Of a stretch of DNA of 38,679 nt, positions 33,975-38,679 are shown in pieces. How positions within the stretch are numbered: the first letter of the stretch is position 1; each line of letters starts with the position of its first letter. Below the pieces are notes generated by a model. The model saw nothing but the letters and a program-made list of their open reading frames with translations, was not told the origin of the DNA and ran no database searches. Both the position numbers and the translations under genes were made by a program. The stretch covers positions 1-38,679 of the forward strand of contig JALTXS010000161.1 in NCBI GenBank assembly GCA_027048265.1, written 5' to 3'. The DNA comes from Desulfurococcales archaeon. Lineage in GTDB: Archaea; Thermoproteota; Thermoprotei_A; Sulfolobales; Fervidicoccaceae.

Positions 33975-34337
33975 TCACCCCCCGAAGTGTATTATCCCAA
34001 GCCATGTTAGGAGGGTGTATGTACCCAAACCCAACATGTACGCGCCTAGGAACACTACGAGGAAGTTGACGAACGCCTCCCACCTGGGTCCCTGCCTTAG
34101 TTCCAGCAGTATTCCCCTGAGACCTATGAGGCCGTGGATGACGGCTACTATTAGCAGGGCCACCAGCGCCCATCCGAAGTTCTCGTAGTTCTTGCGGACG
34201 CTCTCCCTCTGCACGCTTTCCTTGTAGGTGTCATAGAATAGGCCCGGAGCGTGGAGGGCGACGTGTATTGTGAGAAAGACTGCTAGAAGCCCGGCAGTGG
34301 CGTATAAGAGTAGGTGGAGCGTGGATTCCCGAGGCAC
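33975..34337 (-). CDS. sdhD: succinate dehydrogenase membrane anchor subunit (SdhD-like)
   Basis: 120 residues with three membrane helices (LLLYATAGLLAVFLTIHVALH, ALVALLIVAVIHGLIGLRGILLE, FLVVFLGAYMLGLGTYTLLTWLGI). HVALH and VIHGLIGLRGI provide histidines of the type that bind heme b in SDH anchors. GTG 34337 follows GAGGTG at good spacing. Identity rests on operon position and topology as much as on sequence. It forms the quinone site together with SdhC. Confidence 0.88.
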   Translation of the reverse strand: MPRESTLHLLLYATAGLLAVFLTIHVALHAPGLFYDTYKESVQRESVRKNYENFGWALVALLIVAVIHGLIGLRGILLELRQGPRWEAFVNFLVVFLGAYMLGLGTYTLLTWLGIIHFGG

Positions 34338-34350
34338 GGCGATGCACCTC

Positions 34351-34824
34351 CTAGAACCAGCCGAACTCTCTAAAAAGTATGATGCCTCCCACTATCCATA
34401 CGACCAGCCAAATGGCGAATACAGCGTAGAGCCATGTTCTCTGGGTTGATGAAAGGCTTGTGGGTTTGTAGGGAGGCTCTGGGGGTTCTGGCTTTCCTAT
34501 GCCCTTTCCTAGTCCCTCTACTAGTAGCAGTCGTATCCCGTTGAGCCCGTGGAAGACTATGGAGCCGAAGAGTATCCACAGGAAGAATTGTGCGAGAGGG
34601 TTCTCTTCAAGTAGTAGGAAGTCTTCCCACTTCTGTGGGTTCACCGTCATGCTGGTGACGAATATGTGTACTGGCAGATATATTATCAGGAGTAGGCCAG
34701 TAAGCCTGTGGAGCACGAAGGCCACACGTTCGGGATTGTCCCTTATCATGAGGACCCAGGGAATTATGTTACCTGCTATGCCCAGGCGGTTTTCCAGGAA
34801 CCGGGGTTTTCTCCTTTCCCCCAT
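34351..34824 (-). CDS. sdhC: succinate dehydrogenase cytochrome b subunit (SdhC)
   Basis: 157 residues, three membrane helices. RVAFVLHRLTGLLLIIYLPVHI is the SdhC signature, with a serine/arginine/histidine type quinone and heme site; IVFHGLNGIRLLLVEG holds a second conserved histidine. ATG 34824 has GGAGGTG eight bases upstream. A proline-rich loop (KPEPPEPPYKPTS) connects helices 2 and 3. The presence of this classical anchor, rather than the cysteine-rich SdhE type of Sulfolobales, marks this as a standard heme-containing SDH. Confidence 0.93.
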   Translation of the reverse strand: MGERRKPRFLENRLGIAGNIIPWVLMIRDNPERVAFVLHRLTGLLLIIYLPVHIFVTSMTVNPQKWEDFLLLEENPLAQFFLWILFGSIVFHGLNGIRLLLVEGLGKGIGKPEPPEPPYKPTSLSSTQRTWLYAVFAIWLVVWIVGGIILFREFGWF

Positions 34825-34847
34825 TCTAGTACACCTCCTTAGGTCGT

Positions 34848-36602
34848 CTAGTATTTCCTTTCCACGGGCTTCCAGGTGGTTATGGTCACGGGCCAGTAGC
34901 TGAGCACAGGCCCGTTCTTGCTATAAGTGGCGAGCGTGTGCTTTAGCCAGTTCTCATCGTCCCTTTTCGGATAATCTGTCCTCGCGTGGCTTCCCCTGCT
35001 CTCCCTACGCTCTAGGGCACCCACTACTATCACCTCTGCTATGTCCAGGAGGTTCTCCGTCTCAAGCACAGTTATGAAGTCGGTGTTGTAAATACGGGAC
35101 TTGTCAGTGGGGGCCACGTTCTTGAACCTTTCTTTGAGCTCCCTTATCTTCGACAGGGCCTTCTTAAGCCCCTCCTCGTTCCTATAAACATAAACGTGTG
35201 TGTCCATGACGTGGTTGAGCTCTTTCTTTATCTGGTACGCGGTCTCTCCACCGCTTTCTCTCTTAAGGAGTCCGTCGAAGAGCCTCTTTTCCTCACCTTC
35301 TACCTTTTCCTTCGACGGTATGGGTGGTAGCGAGGGTGACCTCAATGCGTATAAGCCTGCCTCCCTACCAGTTATCTTGCCCCATACAAGACACTCTGCC
35401 GTACTGTTCGAACCCAGCCTGTTAGCACCATGGACGCTATAAGCAGCCGCTTCACCCGCTACCCACATGCCTTTTATCCATCTACCCTGGGCGTCTAGCA
35501 CCCGTCCCCTAATGTCCGCGTGTATGCCCCCCATGGTGTAGTGTGCCACGGGCCTTACTGGTATGGGTTCCTCGGCCGGGTCCACTCCGGCGAACTTTAT
35601 AGCAACCTCCCTGACCAGGGGGAGTCTCTCGTTGAGCTTCTCCTCACCAAGGTGCCTCAGGTCTAGAAGGAGGTATTCTAACCCGCTTTCCTCGTCCTTG
35701 AAGCCCCTTCCCTCCTTCATCTCGGTGAACATGGCCCTAGAGACTATGTCTCTAGGGGCGAGCTCCATTTTTGTGGGAGCATATTTTTTCATGAACCGTT
35801 CCCCGTTTTTGTTCAGCAGAATACCTCCCTCTCCCCTGGCTCCTTCCGTGACCAATATTCCTGAAGGTATTATACCAGTTGGGTGGAACTGGTAGAACTC
35901 CATGTCCTTTAGCGGTATCCCGGCTCTGTAGGCCATCGCCAGGCCGTCTCCCGTAACCGTGTGGCCGTATGTGCTGAACCCGTAGACTCTTCCCCCTCCA
36001 CCTGTTGCTATGATGACGGCCTTGCTTCTGAACAGATACAGGTTCCCGTCCCTCATGTTAATCGCTGTCACGCCCTTGTATTCTCCATCTTCTATAATGT
36101 ATGAGGTTACGAACCACTCGTCATACCTCTCGTAGTTATCGTACTCCTGAAGCTTGCCATAGAGGGTCTGCATCTCGAAAAGCCCAGTCTTGTCACCAGC
36201 GTATACGGTCCTAGGGAAGGTTTGGCCACCAAAGTACCTCTGGGCTATGCGTCCGTCCTCTCTCCTGCTCCAGAGAATACCCCAGTGTTCAAGGAGGTAT
36301 ATCTCCTGGGGCATGTGTGATACCAGGGTCCATACCGCGTCTTGGTCGGCGAGGAAGTCTGAGCCCTTAACAGTATCCCACGCGTGAAGCGCTATACTGT
36401 CCCCCTCGTCGGGGTAGAGGACGGCTGCTGTGCCCCCCTCGGCAGATACGCTGTGGCTTCGCATCAACTGTACCTTGGATATTATGCCGACGTTGACCTT
36501 CTCTTCAAACATCCTCATTATCTCCACGGCTGCCCTGAGGCCAGCCAGGCCAGAACCGATTATTACCACATCGTGGTTTATCGTTTCAACCAAGAAGGCC
36601 AC
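34848..36602 (-). CDS. sdhA: succinate dehydrogenase flavoprotein subunit
   Basis: 584 residues. FAD-binding VVIIGSGLAGLRAAVE at the N-terminus; RSHSVSAEGGTAAV with the histidine that carries covalent FAD; EFYQFHPTGI, EGARGEGGILLN, PRDIVSRAM and HYTMGGI for the active site; GANRLGSNST near the middle; and the C-terminal RRESRGSHARTDYP with catalytic arginine. It oxidises succinate to fumarate. The ORF begins at GTG 36602, but TTG 36593 (GGGTG six bases upstream, giving VETINHDVVIIGSG) may be the true start. First gene of the sdhACDB operon. Confidence 0.97.
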   Translation of the reverse strand: MAFLVETINHDVVIIGSGLAGLRAAVEIMRMFEEKVNVGIISKVQLMRSHSVSAEGGTAAVLYPDEGDSIALHAWDTVKGSDFLADQDAVWTLVSHMPQEIYLLEHWGILWSRREDGRIAQRYFGGQTFPRTVYAGDKTGLFEMQTLYGKLQEYDNYERYDEWFVTSYIIEDGEYKGVTAINMRDGNLYLFRSKAVIIATGGGGRVYGFSTYGHTVTGDGLAMAYRAGIPLKDMEFYQFHPTGIIPSGILVTEGARGEGGILLNKNGERFMKKYAPTKMELAPRDIVSRAMFTEMKEGRGFKDEESGLEYLLLDLRHLGEEKLNERLPLVREVAIKFAGVDPAEEPIPVRPVAHYTMGGIHADIRGRVLDAQGRWIKGMWVAGEAAAYSVHGANRLGSNSTAECLVWGKITGREAGLYALRSPSLPPIPSKEKVEGEEKRLFDGLLKRESGGETAYQIKKELNHVMDTHVYVYRNEEGLKKALSKIRELKERFKNVAPTDKSRIYNTDFITVLETENLLDIAEVIVVGALERRESRGSHARTDYPKRDDENWLKHTLATYSKNGPVLSYWPVTITTWKPVERKY

Positions 36603-36822
36603 CCTTCTCCCACATGGGGCTTCGGTTCGGAATACATATTGATCTAGTAAATTACCTTGCTCTCTTCCCCTTATTTCAGTTACTTGCTACACAGCATTTG
36701 CTTGGAGTAAAAGATTGTGTATAAGGGAGGTGAAGACAAGTATAGTATAGAATAGAATGATAGACCATATGATTAAAAAACTGGACCCGCTGGAAGGGCC
36801 ATGTAAAATCAGGTAGGTTTGG
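36603..36822. promoter_or_regulatory. sdh promoter region and terminator of the oxidoreductase genes
   Basis: No gene is supported here. On the minus strand GGCCC-(7 nt)-GGGTC followed by CAGTTTTTT (about 36775-36800) forms a small hairpin plus T6, a terminator for the oxidoreductase genes. GATCAATATGTATTCC (about 36628-36643) is a possible TATA region for sdhA. A repetitive TATAGTATAGAATAGAATGATAG tract lies at about 36741-36763. Confidence 0.4.
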
Positions 36823-37782
36823 CTAGAGCTTCTCGACTTTTACCAGGCTTGCCTCGAATATCTTCCTGAAGTCATCCCTGGTTATAGAGGGGCTGACACC
36901 GTCTTCGCCGACAATTTTCTGCATAACAGGGGGCACCTGCTCGTACAGCGGGTTAAACTTTGCTATCCTTTCCTCGAACGTCTCTACATGCGGGTTACGG
37001 TAGAAGACTCCGACTGGGATCCTGTCTCCCCACTCTCTTGCCTTCTCCAGTGCTTTTGCCTGTTTTTCCTGTACCTCGTCCTTGCTGTTCTCTTTGACGA
37101 CCGGGTCCCAGTTGGGGTCATCTTCTAGCTTGTAAACCCTGTCCTTGTAGTAGTCGACCACGAATATGTCGTTATAGGTTACACATGGTTGGAGCACGTC
37201 GACCAGTGCTGTGCCCTTGTGCTCGATGGCCATCTTTATGAGCTCCTTGAGGTGCTCTGGCCAATAGGCGTATCCCCTGGCCACGAACGTGAACCCGCTT
37301 GCTATGGCAAGTGCTATGGGGTTGACCGCGTCCTGTATGTTGGGCTTGGCAAGGGCCTTGGTTTTGAGGTCCCTTGGTAGGGTGGGGCTTGCCTGTCCCT
37401 TGGTCAGCCCGTATACCTGGTTGTTGTGGAGGATGACGGTAATGTCGATGTTCCGCCTACCCACTGCTACGAAGTGGCCAGCGCCGATGCCTAGGAGGTC
37501 GCCGTCACCCCCGTTTACTACGACTGTTAGCTGAGGGTTCGCCAACTTTATCCCGGTTGCGAAGGGTATTGCTCTCCCGTGCAGGGTGTGGACTCCAGTT
37601 ACATTGAAGTAGTGGGGGGTTTTGCCACTGCACCCTATGCCCGAGACCAGCACAACATTGGCTGGGTCAAGTTTCAGGTCCTGGAATGCCCTTACCATGG
37701 CGTTTACTATTCCGAAGTCCCCACAGCCTGGGCACCAGTCTATCCAGAGGTCGTTTTTGTAGTTGAGTCTACTACTTTGCAT
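36823..37782 (-). CDS. 2-oxoacid:ferredoxin oxidoreductase beta subunit
   Basis: 319 residues. WCPGCGDFG (Cys17, Cys20), GIGCSG (Cys51) and a later QPCVTYND cysteine (about 204) are the four ligands of the [4Fe-4S] cluster. GGDGDLLGIGAGH (about 91-103) with HNNQVYGLTKGQ is the thiamine pyrophosphate/Mg motif. Such crenarchaeal two-subunit enzymes decarboxylate pyruvate or 2-oxoglutarate to the acyl-CoA and reduce ferredoxin. Its start overlaps the alpha gene's end by 11 bases, so both are coupled. With sucCD and sdh nearby it could provide succinyl-CoA or acetyl-CoA. Confidence 0.96.
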   Translation of the reverse strand: MQSSRLNYKNDLWIDWCPGCGDFGIVNAMVRAFQDLKLDPANVVLVSGIGCSGKTPHYFNVTGVHTLHGRAIPFATGIKLANPQLTVVVNGGDGDLLGIGAGHFVAVGRRNIDITVILHNNQVYGLTKGQASPTLPRDLKTKALAKPNIQDAVNPIALAIASGFTFVARGYAYWPEHLKELIKMAIEHKGTALVDVLQPCVTYNDIFVVDYYKDRVYKLEDDPNWDPVVKENSKDEVQEKQAKALEKAREWGDRIPVGVFYRNPHVETFEERIAKFNPLYEQVPPVMQKIVGEDGVSPSITRDDFRKIFEASLVKVEKL

Positions 37783-38679
37783 ATTTGAGCACCACCATAC
37801 CCTCCTTCTTCTCTAGGAGGAGCTTTATCGCATCAGCTAACTCCATCTTAAAAATGGGCCTACCATTATACTTAAGGACCTGCTTCTTTATCTCAAAGCC
37901 TGTGTTCATTCTTATGAGCTTGGCAGCCTGGGCCATCACGTTATGCTCAGCTATGATTACGTTGTCCTGGCCAAATTTCTCAAGTATGCCCAGTACATAC
38001 TCTGAGGGTAGCGGGTTCAGCATTCTTAGGCTCAGATATGCCCCCTTAATACCTTCTCCTTCAAGTTCTCTCAGCGCATCAAGGGCAGGTCCCTTCACCA
38101 TACCCCATCCAACCAGGAGGAAGTCCGCATCTGTTGTACCGTATAACTGTGCCCTTTCTTCGGGGGGAACCTCTTTGTCGATAAGGTCGAGTTTCTTAAT
38201 GGTCCTCTTCTCGTACATAATGTCACGGTTAACCGGATCCTCTGTTATGTGACCGTACTCGTCGTGCTCGTCACCAGTGTACCAAGTTATTGCACCAGAG
38301 CCTATGACTGGCCTTGGGCTTATTGTCTCGCTTGTATCGAACCTCTTGAAGGGCCCCTTGTCTGCCTCAAGTATTATCTTCCCCCGATCTATTTTTATGG
38401 AGGAAAAGTCGGGCACCGGGAGTGTCGTAATGCTGTTTGCTAGGAACTTGTCAAGCAAGTGGATGACCGGTGTCTGGTACCTCTCCGCAAGGTTGAAGGC
38501 CCATATCGAGTCGTAGAATGCCTCCATGTGGTCACTGCTTGATATGACTATTTTGGCGAACTCTCCGTGGCCCGCGAATATCGAGAACAGCATGTCGGCC
38601 TGGGAGCCCCTCGTGGGTAGGCCTGTGCTTGGACCTCCCCTCTGGTATATTGTTATTACAACTGGAACCTCATTCATAC
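37772..38679 (-). CDS. 2-oxoacid:ferredoxin oxidoreductase alpha subunit, 3' part (cut by window edge)
   Basis: About 302 residues visible; the frame is open to the window end. The first visible ATG (38677) is internal, because EVPVVITIYQRGGPSTGLPT is a motif that sits mid-protein in the roughly 600-residue gamma-alpha fused subunit. The visible part includes the end of the pyrimidine-binding domain and the C-terminal domain (DFLLVGWGMVKGPALDALREL). The YPITP motif, which distinguishes the broad-specificity archaeal enzymes, would lie in the missing part. Substrate specificity cannot be told. It precedes and overlaps the beta gene. Confidence 0.93.
   Translation of the reverse strand, partial: MNEVPVVITIYQRGGPSTGLPTRGSQADMLFSIFAGHGEFAKIVISSSDHMEAFYDSIWAFNLAERYQTPVIHLLDKFLANSITTLPVPDFSSIKIDRGKIILEADKGPFKRFDTSETISPRPVIGSGAITWYTGDEHDEYGHITEDPVNRDIMYEKRTIKKLDLIDKEVPPEERAQLYGTTDADFLLVGWGMVKGPALDALRELEGEGIKGAYLSLRMLNPLPSEYVLGILEKFGQDNVIIAEHNVMAQAAKLIRMNTGFEIKKQVLKYNGRPIFKMELADAIKLLLEKKEGMVVLKYAK

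Noticed and set aside
1..38679. Search by eye for a CRISPR array or other cas genes to accompany csx1
   Set aside because: No regularly spaced 24-37 base repeats and no further cas-like protein were seen.

Overview
This is archaeal chromosomal DNA, most likely from a hyperthermophilic crenarchaeon of the Desulfurococcales/Acidilobales type; an Aeropyrum-like organism would fit, but I cannot name it from sequence alone. The evidence is: GC-rich genes with AGG/ATA codons; Shine-Dalgarno sites of the GGTGA/GGGTG/GAGGTG type; many TTG and GTG starts; TATA-box promoters; a tRNA with a non-canonical intron and an encoded CCA; pilin-like N-termini; and a crenarchaeal set of 2-oxoacid:ferredoxin oxidoreductase, succinyl-CoA synthetase and a fused 3-hydroxyacyl-CoA dehydrogenase/crotonase.

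Region 1 (1-3790) looks accessory. A CBS-domain gene is followed by an AT-rich stretch, a stand-alone Csx1-type CARF-HEPN ribonuclease gene with no CRISPR array or other cas gene in the window, about 850 bp of decayed coding sequence, the remnant of a probable integrase gene, and a tRNA-Thr(UGU) gene with a D-arm intron. A tRNA next to an integrase remnant is the classic footprint of an old integrated element.

Region 2 (3944-15961) is membrane and surface biology. A coupled three-gene ABC system comes first: a MacB/LolD-type ATPase, a 1105-residue surface protein of about nine beta-sandwich repeats, and an FtsX/MacB permease. An MFS transporter, two paralogous pilin-like secreted proteins, an ECF-type biotin transporter (bioY, fused double ATPase, EcfT-like protein) and a UPF0282 metallo-beta-lactamase-fold protein follow.

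Region 3 (16139-38679) is central carbon and acyl-CoA metabolism: sucCD; a LutB-like Fe-S protein divergent from a membrane HdrE/HdrD-type fusion; an operon of SCP-x-type thiolase, DUF35 protein, acyl-CoA dehydrogenase and 3-hydroxyacyl-CoA dehydrogenase/crotonase fusion with a divergent SCP2 gene; an acetoacetyl-CoA thiolase; class II fumarase; an acryloyl-CoA-reductase-like MDR enzyme with an AidB-like acyl-CoA dehydrogenase; a classical four-subunit succinate dehydrogenase (A-C-D-B); and the beta plus 3' part of the alpha subunit of a 2-oxoacid:ferredoxin oxidoreductase.

Together region 3 could run most of an oxidative TCA branch plus short-chain acyl-CoA oxidation, or the acetoacetyl-CoA half of a 4-hydroxybutyrate CO2-fixation cycle. 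The diagnostic enzyme of the latter (4-hydroxybutyryl-CoA dehydratase) is not in the window. No ETF gene is seen; the Hdr-like membrane protein is a candidate quinone-linked electron acceptor.
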